A DNA stretch of 64,000 bases from positions 18,499,195 through 18,563,194 of the forward strand of contig NC_047068.1 of the NCBI RefSeq assembly GCF_902459465.1, read 5' to 3'. The position numbers and the translations under genes were made by a program. Numbering within the stretch: position 1 is the stretch's first letter; each line of letters opens with the position of its first letter. The notes beneath the pieces are model-generated. The model did not search any database, was not told where the DNA came from, and saw nothing but the letters and a program-made list of their open reading frames with translations. Positions 46,501 to 56,700 of this stretch are shown piece by piece. Source of the stretch: Asterias rubens. Lineage: Eukaryota > Echinodermata > Asteroidea > Forcipulatida > Asteriidae.

Positions 46501-49190
46501 GCCGCGATTTGGATGTCCGCCAGGAGGATTCCAGAAGACCAGATGCGATATAGGTTGATCCGCTGTTCGCAAACAGTGGCCAGCAAACTGGAGACGTCTC
46601 TGCATTATGATATCGGAAAGTGGTGGTAGATTGCCATAAACCTCCCTGTTTGTAGTATGGTCCCGCCAGTGAATGTTGAGAACTCTACGCAGCAGTTGAG
46701 TGTAGCAACCGTTGATGCGATCATTCATTTTTTGTGTGTTGTTGTCCATGTTTCGGCCCCATAGCAGGATGCTTTCAACACAGGCCCTGAAGAATTTGAT
46801 TTTGATAGCTCTGTTAATATCTGAAATTTACTTTCAAAATAAAAAACCATGCTGTTTAAACATTGGCTTCAGTCATTGGCTGCTATAATATAAAACACTG
46901 TGAGATTCCATATTGAATTTTACCTTAAAATGCTTGGAATGAAACATTGTTCACTGACAGCGTGGAGTCGTAAAGATAGAACTGCTCATCCGTTTATAAC
47001 AATCCAAATATTTCTTTTCCGTTTTCGTTGCAGCTTGTCATTTCTCTACTGTGCCTCATCCCGAACCATACAGCTACAAGTTTATTCTGGAGCCCCAGAT
47101 ATCGCCGTTTACGTTGAACTTTAATGTGCAAACTGGAGGTCTCGCAATGGTAGGACTGTCGGAGAATAGGACGGATCAGACTGTCATTATTGAGACACGT
47201 AAGTCTGGTGTGGCAGGATATTTTGCCTCCCCCGGAGATTCTGTCGCCCCCCCCCCCCCCCGCCAGAAGTGTAAACCTATTCCAATAGCGCCCTTTATAT
47301 AACACCCAAGCAGATCCTTGCCATTTGATTGGAGGATTGTCCGTCACGTGATAGCAAATAAAAGTACCATTGCACGCTGAGTCACTCGACGTGCTTTTTC
47401 GTTCCATCCGAAAAGCACCATTGCACGCTGGCACGCTGCCAGCGTGCAATGGTACTTTTCGGATGGAACGAAAAAGCTGAGTAAAAACATCACTGCGTGC
47501 GCGTGTCTTTGGTAACGCAGCAGGTGTTACTGCAAGAAGGCATAGTAAAATTACTAGCATTCGGCTTCTACAGTTGAAATTGTTTGTTTTGAAAGTTGTT
47601 TCTTTCAATCAAAATGACAAAGATCTACTTGGATGTTATATAAAACAAATAATGAATGTTGCCTTGCTGCGTTACCGAAGACAACGCGCACGCAGTGATG
47701 TTTTTACTCAGCTTTTTCGTTCCATCCGAAAAGTACCATTGCACGCTGGCAGCGTGCAATGGTACTTTTCGGATGGAACGAAAAAGCACGGTGAGTGACT
47801 CAGCGTGCAATGGTACTTTTATTTGCTATCACGTGACGGACAATCCTCCAATCAAATGGCAAGGATCTACTTGGATGTTATATAAAACAAATAATGAATG
47901 TTTTTCATTCGTGCAATGGTGCGAATATGTTCATTCGTTGAAAGCTGGAATGTTCCATTCAACTCGGCTCCGCCTCGTTGAATAGAACATTCCATCTTTC
48001 AACTCATGAACATATTTGCACCATTGCACTCATAAACATTCATTATGTGTATACTAGTGAATCCTCCTCCACCAGCCAATGTTAATTTCCTATGGGGGAC
48101 AGAATCTCAGGCGGACAGATTTCCCTTGGACCCCGGAACTTAGAGTTATCTTTCCATTGCCATACAAATTGAGGCATAATCAGTTACATTTGTATGGCCT
48201 ACAATAACAACGTTTTGCGGTATAATGTGGTTGCCTCATGCCGTCGACCAAGGGGGCAAGCAGAGATTGCGCAAAGTGGGGGAACTGCCTTCAACATTCG
48301 TCACTTATGTATGTTATCAATTCCATGTTGACAATTTTACAGAAGCTGTCTGTTACCAGACAGCCAAACGGGCTCATGATATACCAAACGTATAAAGATA
48401 AAACTTAAAGGGACACGTTGCCTTGGATCGGACGAGTTGGCAGTATAAAAAAGCATTTGTAACCGTGTGTTATAAAATGCACATGTTGGAAAGATGTTTT
48501 AAAAGTATAATACAATGATCCACACAAATTTGCCCTGAAATTGCGTGGTTTTCCTTTTGCTTTTCGAACTAACACGGGCGGCCATTTATGGGGGTCAAAA
48601 ATTTGACTCCCATAAGAGGCCGACCGTGTTAGTCGACGAGGTAAAAGGAAAACCACGCAATTTCGAGGCATATCTGTGTGGATCATTGTATTCTACTTTT
48701 AAAACATCTCTCCAACCATTATGCATGTTATAGCAAACGGTTCCAAACGCTTTTCAAAGACCAACTCGACCGGTCCAAGGCAACGTGTTCCTTTAATAAT
48801 TAATTATATAAATTTTAAATTCTTACAATTTTTTTTTTATTTACTTGTTAAGTTTTTGGCTACTATCCATCCAGAAGCAGGATAGTTGTCAGAGGCTGTA
48901 TGCCACACCTCTGTGATGTGATTGCTTACGGCGGGTTGATGGTTGAATACACAGACACATCAGAAGTAACTACCAGTACTGAACACCGCCCATTCTGGAT
49001 CCATTACGCGGAGGGCGTCGTCACTGCCGGGAAGGGAGGTGAACAGGCGAGTCTTGTGGAATGGGATGCTGGTGCCTATCACGGCCGAGTACCAACTCAA
49101 TTACACATTGGTATATCTACGTGGCAAAACGCGTACGGCGAGTGGAATTTCTGCAAAGGAGACGAGCCCGGCATTTATGGCTTTCCATAG
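31597..49190 (+). CDS. Predicted secreted EGF-FAMeT domain protein (5 exons)
   Basis: I know of no named orthologue. Proposed exons: 31597-31660, 43460-43672, 45555-45686, 47034-47198, 48853-49190, about 303 residues. Exon 1 encodes a signal peptide (MSVLVFFAVWILLISVAYTT). Exon 2 is a segment of about 70 residues with four Cys that I cannot assign. Exon 3 is one calcium-binding-type EGF domain, starting VNECDEDTHTC and with all six Cys. Exons 4-5 form a farnesoic-acid-O-methyltransferase-like (FAMeT, Methyltransf_FA) domain, recognised from PFWIHYAEG, GKGG, HIGISTW and GEWNFC. Such domains in deuterostomes are generally found in extracellular proteins, with no proven enzyme activity. All four introns are phase 1. 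The donor of exon 3 is non-standard: CAAG|GCATTT, or CATTT|GTTTTA six bases later, both phase 1. Intron 1 is 11.8 kb and holds the tandem array; an exon may be missing there. Confidence 0.7.
31730..31870. mobile_element. M1 MITE in intron 1
   Basis: Begins CACAGAGCTGCCTATAAAGC and contains GCTAAGCACAA and TTACTTAGCAGAGAG. It is a shortened, diverged copy. Confidence 0.5.
32052..40182. repeat. Five-unit tandem array, 1.68-kb period
   Basis: Unit starts: 32052, 33451, 35135, 36820, 38501. The array ends at 40182. Units 2-5 are 1684, 1685, 1681 and about 1681 bp; unit 1 is 1399 bp because about 282 bp is replaced by a short TAGATTAGATT run. The copies differ by only a handful of positions. Each unit holds a whole M2 MITE in reverse (32,655-32,964 in unit 1), a second partial M2 and an M1 copy (complete in units 2-5). 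The right boundary falls inside that partial M2, whose remainder (GGGAGCCGTTTCTCACC) continues into 40,183-40,215, so the duplication broke within an M2 element. Frames of 76-132 codons repeat in every unit but show no protein similarity. The array lies within intron 1 of the EGF-FAMeT gene. Confidence 0.95.
32655..32964 (-). mobile_element. M2 MITE within array unit 1
   Basis: Ends are TTTAAAGACACTGTACACTATTGG-like on the left and GTCCACTGCCTTTAAA on the right. The same copy recurs in units 2-5 at about +1.68-kb steps. Confidence 0.75.
40525..40682 (-). mobile_element. M2 MITE fragment
   Basis: Shows AAACTACGTTACTTCAGAAG, GAGCTGTTTCTCACAATG and a diverged TTTA end. The left half is absent. 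Confidence 0.65.
41406..42179. mobile_element. M2 MITE carrying a nested M3 foldback
   Basis: The outer M2 runs from TTAAAGACAGTGGACACT to AGTGTCCACTGCCTTTAA. At 41,664 it is interrupted by a 390-bp M3 element that ends at 42,053, after which the M2 sequence resumes (TCTCGCGATCTTCAACGACC). This dates M3 activity after M2 insertion. Confidence 0.88.
41664..42053. mobile_element. M3 foldback element, nested copy
   Basis: Near-perfect palindrome: TTAAAGGAATACGTTGCC at the left and GGCAACGTGTTCCTTTA at the right. The centre is GGGAGTCAACAATTTGACTCCC, flanked by GGCCATTTAT and its complement. Confidence 0.9.
43015..43350 (+). mobile_element. tRNA-derived SINE
   Basis: A-box-like ATGACCTAGCGGATAAGATC, B-box GGGTTCGAGTCCCGG, then GCACTCAAGCAAGACACTTA and a body of about 250 bp. 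It ends about 100 bp upstream of exon 2 of the EGF-FAMeT gene. Confidence 0.75.
44309..45394. mobile_element. 1.09-kb non-autonomous TIR transposon
   Basis: Perfect 20-bp terminal inverted repeats, GGGGCCGATTTCACTAACGC at the left and its complement at the right. Both subterminal zones hold many GCGATG/CATCGC motifs in both orientations (44,335-44,445 and 45,195-45,375). No transposase is encoded. It lies in the intron between exons 2 and 3 of the EGF-FAMeT gene. The repeated subterminal hexamers are typical of transposase-binding regions. Superfamily unknown. Confidence 0.88.
45765..45965. repeat. Degenerate tandem repeat with TGTACGTACACGATA
   Basis: About five diverged units of 35-45 bp, each with a TTGTGTACGTACACGAT-like palindromic core and an ACTTA spacer. 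It begins directly after the EGF exon. Confidence 0.65.
46450..46805 (-). pseudogene. LINE-type reverse transcriptase C-terminal fragment
   Basis: The minus strand encodes LLRRVLNIHWRDHTTNREVY, then RRLQFAGHCLR and GRRKMSYTDT. These motifs are typical of the region after the RT domain in non-LTR retrotransposons (RTE/CR1-like). Upstream, FFRACVESILL should continue into YGAETWT, but that motif is in another frame, so at least one frameshift is present. It is truncated at both ends and dead. Confidence 0.75.
47225..48120. mobile_element. Nested palindromic element complex
   Basis: Outer ends: GGAGATTCTGTCGCC near 47,234 and GGACAGAATCTC near 48,098. The main inverted repeat has arms 47302-47528 and 47658-47880. 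Each arm contains a further palindrome, TTCGTTCCATCCGAAAAG ... CTTTTCGGATGGAACGAA, around GCACGCTGCCAGCGTGC. A second hairpin spans 47,893-48,050 with centre CTCGGCTCCGCCTCG. It also has a C run of about 14 at 47,248. No coding capacity. It lies in the intron between the two FAMeT exons. Confidence 0.85.
48405..48796. mobile_element. M3 foldback element
   Basis: Ends TTAAAGGGACACGTTGCC and GGCAACGTGTTCCTTTAA. Centre GTCAAAAATTTGAC within GGCCATTTATGGG. It ends about 55 bp before the last FAMeT exon. Confidence 0.92.
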
Positions 49191-49316
49191 TAATTTCCAG
49201 CCTCAGTTGACAAGAACTCGGGCTGTGAAGTTGCAATCGAAAGGTCTATACGTCAGAGGGGTCTATAATGGTAGACTGTGTGCAAGTATAACGTAAATAT
49301 TTTGTTAGCTGTACTT

Positions 49317-49712
49317 ATAAAAGGATCACGTTGCCTTGGATCGGTCGAGTTGGTCTTTGAAAAGCGTTTGTAACCGTTTGTTATAATATTAAAATGCATA
49401 TGATTTGAAAGATATTTTAAAAGTAGAATATAATAACCCACACAAGTATCACTCGAAATTGCGTGGTTTTCCTTTTACCTCGTCGACAAACACAGTCGGT
49501 CATTTATGGGAGTCAAAATTTTGACTCCCATAAATGGCCAACGTGTTAGTTCGCAAAGTAAAAGGAAAACCACGCAATTTCGAGGCAAATGTGTGTGGAT
49601 TATTGTATTCTACATTTAAAACATCTTTCTACCATATGCATTTAATAACAAACGGTTACAAACGCTTTTCAAAGACCAACTCGACCGATCCAAGGCAAAG
49701 TGTTCCTTTAAA
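49317..49712. mobile_element. M3 foldback element
   Basis: GGATCACGTTGCCTTGGATC at the left, GATCCAAGGCAAAGTGTTCC at the right, and central GGGAGTCAAAATTTTGACTC. Starts about 125 bp after the EGF-FAMeT stop codon. Confidence 0.9.
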
Positions 49713-50258
49713 TCCTCTCAAAATCACAAGTTTCGCAACAATGTGATGATGTTTGATATGAACAGTGTTTGCTGCTGGATAGGTAAACAGAAATATTTAT
49801 CTTTTGAAAAATCTATTTAAATTTCATCGTTTAGAAAGTTGTAAAGTTAAAATACACTGCCACATAATTTAACCTTTCGGCCACTGAACCACCCATGACA
49901 GCCGCCATAAAGCGAGTCACTGTACTGTATGGGTTACGAGAAAACGCCCACAATCTTGTGTTTTGGACAACAAAGTAACATAACAATAAAATGTTGATAG
50001 TCATTAGGCTAGTTAAGTAGCATTGTGAACCCCCCCCCCCCCCCTTCACAGTTGACTTATAAAATGTCAACGCAACTGAAGATGAATAATGCGGTTCTTA
50101 CCCACAAAACGCTCATTTTGTAAGCCACAAAACTAAAATTTTCTTTTATCATGATGAGACTGTCGAAAACCAATATTGGCAATTAATCAATATGAGCAAT
50201 GAGCCAGACAAAAGCCTTAAAAAGCTTATGTGTTAATGTTAACATAACTCATTGTAAG

Positions 50259-50261
<3 letters not shown>

Positions 50262-50290
<29 letters not shown>
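50262..50290 (+). repeat. Poly-A tract
   Basis: About 29 consecutive A. It may be the tail of a retroposed copy, but no adjacent retrogene is visible. Confidence 0.85.
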
Positions 50291-50291
<1 letters not shown>

Positions 50292-50969
50292 CCTTGCTAT
50301 CTTTTGAAATTTGAAACACGATTCTAATAATTTACTGCAAGAATCTTGAAAACTAATTATCTTTTCAGCAAATTCGAGCGCTGCAGTGACCCAAGGGTAA
50401 TACAACAAAACAATATTATTGATATCATAAACGTTCTATAGTTTATGGTCATAACAGTGTATATTTTGACAATTTCTTTATGTCAAAACAATGATGAGGT
50501 AAACTAGTCCACAACATTTTGTTGCTCTAACTTTCTCTGAAGTATCAATCAATACATTTATAAAATTCAATACTATTATCATCATGCACTTTAATGAAAA
50601 TTATTGTCCCTAAGTGGGTGTTTCACAGTTCCAAGCTTTCGATCAGCAATATCTGAACACTCTTTGGTCAGAATTGACCAGGATTCTGAGTCCTAGGAGG
50701 ACTGACCCATTTATGGGTCAGATTGACCCAGAATAAGGACAACAATGTAATTTTGACCTGGATTCTGGGATAGACAAAGTTGTATATGTTTCATTGGTTG
50801 TTGAATGATTCAGACATTCTTTGCTGCAGAATAATTATATATCGTAATAATAACTAGTTATTACAAAGAGCATATCACAAATTTCTCAGTCAATGCACTT
50901 TATTATAAACACAAATTATTATCTTTTTAAAGGTCACTTTAAGTTCATCATTAAAAAGTTGTATAATAT

Positions 50970-51330
50970 CAAAGTCAATGGACACTGTTGGTAATCAGGC
51001 TACTCAAAAAGGTTGTTTGCATAAAAACTTACTTGGCAATGGAGAGCTGTTGATAGTAATAACACCTTGTGAGAAACGGCTCCCTCTGAAGTAAAGTAGT
51101 TTTTGAGAAAGAGGTAATTTCTAACTCGAATAAAAGACTTCAGTTGAAATCATTAATTTGTATGCATCTAAAAGCAGACAAAATAAAGCGCGTTTTTTCT
51201 TTCTTTATTCTGCAAATTCGATGACCAATTGAGTCTAAATGTTCAAAGGTTTGTTATTTTATGCATATGTTGGGATTTACCAAGTGAATACCGGTCTTTG
51301 ACAATTACCAGACGTTTCCAGTGTCTTTAA
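50970..51330. mobile_element. M2 MITE
   Basis: Begins AAAGTCAATGGACACTGTTGG and ends CCAGACGTTTCCAGTGTCTTT, with the family interior GAGAAACGGCTCCCTCTGAA. A more diverged relative is at 52,800-53,180. Confidence 0.8.
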
Positions 51331-52084
51331 CGGTCACTGTAACATAGTGAACCTTTTAGCTATCCTACACCACCCAGCCGCCCAAAGCAATACACTGTAT
51401 ATACGTTTGTGTTTGTGAAGACAAAAAGTAACCTCAACATAAAACAAGGCCTCGATAGTCAATATGACGCATTTTGAAATTTTGAACCACGATTCTTAGT
51501 AATTTGCTTTGAAGAGTTTTGCAAACTACTTATCTTTTCAGCAAACTCGGGCGGTGCAGGGACTCACGGTTAACAATTATTAGAAAAAGGTTGTCGCACT
51601 TTTGAGATATCGCCGAAAACCCGGAGCGATTACACAGGAAGAATAATCCCTAGTATTAATACACAGCCTGAGAAGCGTTACTGTGGTAACGCTTCTTATC
51701 AGCTTCTATAGTAAATTTTTTAGGGATAAAAAGTTTAATCTTTTTTTCATAACCATAGAACTTCGAAGTGAAATGTTTCTCAAAGTGCATTATACTATCC
51801 AAAGCTGCTGTACTACTTACCATGTGAGTTTTCATGGCCATTAATTTTCAGAAGCACTTAACATAATACACAGACCTAAATCATAATAATTTCACATAAT
51901 TAGCAATTAATGGAATTTATATTCCTGTTTTACAATCTCGTTAAGAATGGAGGAAGGCATGTATAATTTTAAATGAAGAAGTATTGAATGTGTTGAGGGA
52001 GATAAATAGTGGATGGTCTCCTGCTTAGCAAAAATTATTAAATTTCATCGAAACATAAACATAGTGAGCAGAATTTGAAACTTT

Positions 52085-52215
52085 GCATGGTGAGAGTAGA
52101 ATAATGTGAGATGTGTACATCTCTTTTGAGAAGTGTTGGTTCTAAGAAGAACTGGTGGGTGACAACTCAACGTTTCGGTCAGTATGCTTTGATGATCTTC
52201 AAGAGGATCAACACA
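52085..52215. repeat. Dispersed repeat R1
   Basis: Contains GAAGAACTGGTGGGTGACAA, CAACGTTTCGGTCAGTATGC and GATGATCTTCAAGAGGAT, as in the other copies of the family. Confidence 0.55.
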
Positions 52216-53209
52216 TTGAGGTACCACAATATTAGATTCATACAAAGACAATACCATTCCAGACAGAAACATTCTCAAGACATTTGTTATTTTTTATAAA
52301 GCCAGTTTTATTAGTACTTCGATGCCAAAGATGATCACATCTCATCTTAAATTTAGTATTAAAAAACCCCATTACAAACGTTAGTCTTGTAAATAAAACC
52401 TTTTAATCTTCTGCTATTGGTAAATATACCCAGTGAGTTGACCTAGTATTTGAAACCATTCAACTACACAATTTGTGCATAGTGTTACGATCACGTAACT
52501 GTGGTCATGTGTTTACTGTATGCATACACCAAATGATACCACATTACAGGCTGGCATAGTTTATGTAAAATCACATTAAATTGTATTGAATGGTCATGAA
52601 GTAGGAGGGCTGAGTTTAAAACCACAGTGGATGACAGTTGATGGCATTTTGAGTATAAAGTAGATGCTAACTCAAAATGTTTGTTTTTAAAATATAAAAA
52701 TAAAAATGACAATAAACCATGTTAGTAAATAACTGTCAATTAGAGGTCGGTTACTTAATCAATAACCCATGAAAATCAAGTAAGCTCATTTACCTTTGTG
52801 TTAAAGGAACATTACAGAATTGGTAAGAAACCAAAATCGTGAAGATCACAGATTTACATAAACTTTACACGGTCTAATGATGATGATAGTAGAAAACATC
52901 CCTTGAAATATTTCTGTCTGAAATTTCATATTATTTTTATGAGAAATAAACAATCTAACTTCGCGTTTGGATTTTATCGCTCAGTGAGCGTTTTATTCAT
53001 TTTTATTTTGGCATCAAGTTGTAATCGGGTTTTCACTATTTTTTCTTGTGACCCAAATGGCCGATCGATCTCAAACTTCTACAGGTTTGTCAGTTTATGT
53101 ATAAGGTGGATTACATAAAGTGCTTACACTGCCAGCAACTGTTTTGTTAGCAAAAACAATTTTTGTAATGTTCCTTTAAGCGTTTCATTCCAACAATTCC
53201 CTGCTCTGA

Positions 53210-53395
53210 CCATCTGGGTCCTACTTCATACAGCTGCTTGAGCACAAAACAAATTCAATTAAACAGAGTTGTCTAACCAGTCAAATGATAACACAAGTGC
53301 CATCTGTGACTGGTGTCCTGCTTATTTTTGCTTAGTAGAAAACTGTAAAAGCAGTACTGTTTGCTTAAGCAGCTCTATGAAATAGGGAACAAGTA
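53210..53395. mobile_element. M1 MITE
   Basis: Starts GGGTCCTACTTCATACAGCT and ends TTAAGCAGCTCTATGAAATA, with TTTTGCTTAGTAGAAAAC inside. Confidence 0.75.
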
Positions 53396-53724
53396 AAATG
53401 AAAATGTTCACAGTGTAGCATGTTAGAAGTTTTAAAAATAGCAGTCATGCAACTACAGGGGATCAACAAAGAGGGAAATGCCAGGCGCTTAGAACTGTTT
53501 CACAATTTTGGCACAGCTTAGAAACCAGAAAGGGAAGAAATCTTCTTGTATACTGCCATTACTAGTGATATGTGAGAGGATAAATAGCAAAATACAGATT
53601 ACATTCAGGAGATAACAGTTAAAGAGAATTATGTATTCTTTCAAACATTATACAGTTATACTCGGAAAAGTACTGAGTAATACAGAGCTAACTGTAATAA
53701 AGTAAACTACTTCAGTTTTTTATT

Positions 53725-56700
53725 TCAGTGCAGCTCTTTCACTGGTCGGTCCGTTATATCCCCAAGGAAGAGGGTACTAAAGATGTCGTCAAAGAATTCT
53801 TTCCGATGCCAGCAAGCTCTCTCACAGTCTGGGAAGAAATTACACTCAAGTAGAACAGGCTGCATGACTTTCTCTCCTGAATAAAAACAATCAAATTGAG
53901 AATTCAGTAATTTAATGTTACCCTTGGAAGTTTAAAGCGTTCTCTCCTGAATAAAAACAATCAAATTGAGAATTCAGTAATTTAATGTTTCCCTTGGAAA
54001 ATTAAAGCGTTCTCTCCTGAATAAAAACAATCAAATTGAGAGTTGAGCAATTTATTGTTTCCCTTAGAAGTTAAAGGAAAACGTTGCCTTGGATCGGTCG
54101 AGTTGCTCTTTGAAAAGCGTTTGTAACCGTTTGTTATAAAATGCATATGATTAGAAAGACGTTTTAAAAGTAGAATACAATGATCCACACAAATTTGCCT
54201 CGAGTGGTTTTCCTTTTACTTTGCTAACTAACACGAGCGGCCATTTATGGGAATCAAAAATTTGACACTCACAATAGTTTTTTATCACTTCCGGGGTATA
54301 CGTGATTCCTCCCGCACAGCTTAATCGCCTTTCTGTCACTTTTGTTGCCCTGTAGTTTTAATTTGCCTTAGAGGCGTGTTATAACGGCTCCTTTAGAGGT
54401 CTTATTGTCTGTGATGGATGTGATGTCTGTGTTGGTATTGTGTTACAGTCTTTAATAACTTTTTTTTTTTGTATGAATGAATATACCCCTGGAAGTGATA
54501 AAAACATGTTTTAGAGCGCCCTCCCGCTGTCAAAATTACGGCGCATTGGGCATCTACAATGTAAAAGCAGTTTACCAGCATGATTGGTGTCCCATTTCAG
54601 CATGACGTCCAATCCATACATAGCTCTTGACCATGGGCAGTGGGCAATACCCTTAGGCGGAGGCTCCAATATTGCCGCCTGGAAGAACTCCAGAATCATC
54701 TGATGAATATTGGACTCTGTATCCTCCCAGTTGTAACTAGGAAACTGCTGGTTGAAATTGGTGGCAAACTCATGCCAAAGCACCTAATGGAAAAACATCA
54801 AACTCAATTTAAAGTAATTTAATGTATCCGAATACGCAAAGCGTCATATAATTAGTGAACAATTTATGTAATCACATTTGAGGCACATTTTGGTAGAACT
54901 GGGAACAGTGAACAATAACTTTGACCTTTGGTTTTCCACAACTTAGTCTCAAATTTATAGTAACAATAATTGATACAGAACATTTATATAGCACTTGATG
55001 AAGAATAATTGAGACACATAATTGAACATGAGGTCGGCATCACACGAGATTTCTAGTTAATATTAATAAATAATTTACATACAAGGTCAAAGGTCATACA
55101 CTTATCGGTGTACAATCACTGTGAATACATTTTTGAATCATTTATCTGCATGTTTAAACAACAACATTTTTATTAAAGAAAACATTTGTAGACAAAAAAA
55201 TCTTATAAAGGGTAGGTAACAGTACTGATAAGTTGATATTCTGATACTACAATTCAAGACACACAAGCATCACATGGAAGATACAAAGAATAGAAAGCAA
55301 CATAGTAGACAATGACACTAATTTGTAAAGCACAAAAACATAACATCATTAATAATGATAATTTTATTTTACATTTCAGCCCGAATTCCCCATCTCCAGC
55401 TTTCTATAATCTTCGGTCTATAAGTGTCAAATATTGGAAAATTTTCTAGGCCAGGGAATAATTACCCATTTAGAAAATTTACGTGGGAACCTAACGTTCC
55501 AACAAATACTTGCAAGACTTGTCTGGTCCTTTCCAACATTCATTTCCAAAAGCTTGTATAAAGCTCCAGGCATGCAATTAACTATGGTTCCAGCTTGCTC
55601 GTGGTCTTTGTCTCCAATATCATGGTATGCCAAACTGTCATGGACACGCGGTCTTGTGCGCTGGACTCAAGATCTGGTGTTCTGTGTTCGTGGGTATTCG
55701 AGTCCCAATCGTGGCACTTGTGTCTCCAAGCAATACACCAAATCCTATTGCTTCATCCTTTCAATGTCACTTGAATGCAGAGGTTCCGTTTATTAAATAT
55801 TTATCATTCTAAAGGAAAAGAGGCTTGCTTTGTGCATATTACGCGCATCACCGTGTAATCCCTTAAACTGTTATTATTATTATTACATGGATAACAAAAT
55901 GGATCTAAAATTACCTGAAAGAAATTATCTCCAACTTCACCTCCTGTGACGTAGTTCATGACAGTGAAGTGTTTGTTGTAATCATCAAGATGATCCAATG
56001 AGAATGGCCTGTAAGTAATCAACAAAACACACATTGACTCTAATGAGATACACATCGGATTGTCCTTGGCAGGGTTTGCTTTTTAAAATATACAACGAGA
56101 CAAATGGAACTTAAAGGTAGTGGACACTATTGGTAATTACTCAAAAATAATGATTAACATAAAACCTTACTTGGTAACGAGTAATGGGGAGAGGTTGATA
56201 GTATACAAATATTGAGTGACTCAGAGTGGAATGGGAGGAATATTATCGCAAGGTAAAATTTGGACTGTTCCATTTCACGAGGCGAATTTAATAGCAATCG
56301 GATCACAACCTTTTGCACAGGTGCTCCTTTGTTTTAGCAGCGGCGCGGCGGCGCTGTACTGCTCAAAAACATTGGGAACGAGGATGATCCTAACTGTTGA
56401 ATGGGAAATGCTATTCCCCATGGGCGAATAGGTCTTTTTGATCGCCGGTGCGGATGGGAGCAATAGTGAATGTCACGTGAAGTGAGTTCCACCAATCAAT
56501 TGACAAGGATCTGTATGTCAATTATATAATATAAAACATTGTGAGAAGCGGCTCCGTGGTACCATGACTTACTTGTTAGCAAATCGAGTCCAGAAGATCT
56601 TGTAGACATAAAGTTTTAACGGCTTCACCGATGACAACATAACGATAAAACGAAGATCAAATTTGACTGGTCCGATCCCATCCCGGAGATACAGGACTGG

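Larger units (their letters stand above)
49191..53724. other. Spacer between EGF-FAMeT and TTLL12
   Basis: Holds an M3 copy (49,317-49,712), poly-C (50,033-50,044), poly-A (50,262-50,290), a diverged direct duplication (about 49,860-50,400 and 51,330-51,575), M2 copies (50,970-51,330; 52,800-53,180), R1 (52,085-52,215) and M1 (53,210-53,395). No gene recognised. The 3' UTRs of both convergent genes must lie at its edges. Confidence 0.6.

Noticed and set aside
46994-47608. 204-codon frame on the minus strand
   Set aside because: Antisense to the FAMeT exon and continuing into the nested palindrome; not a plausible gene.
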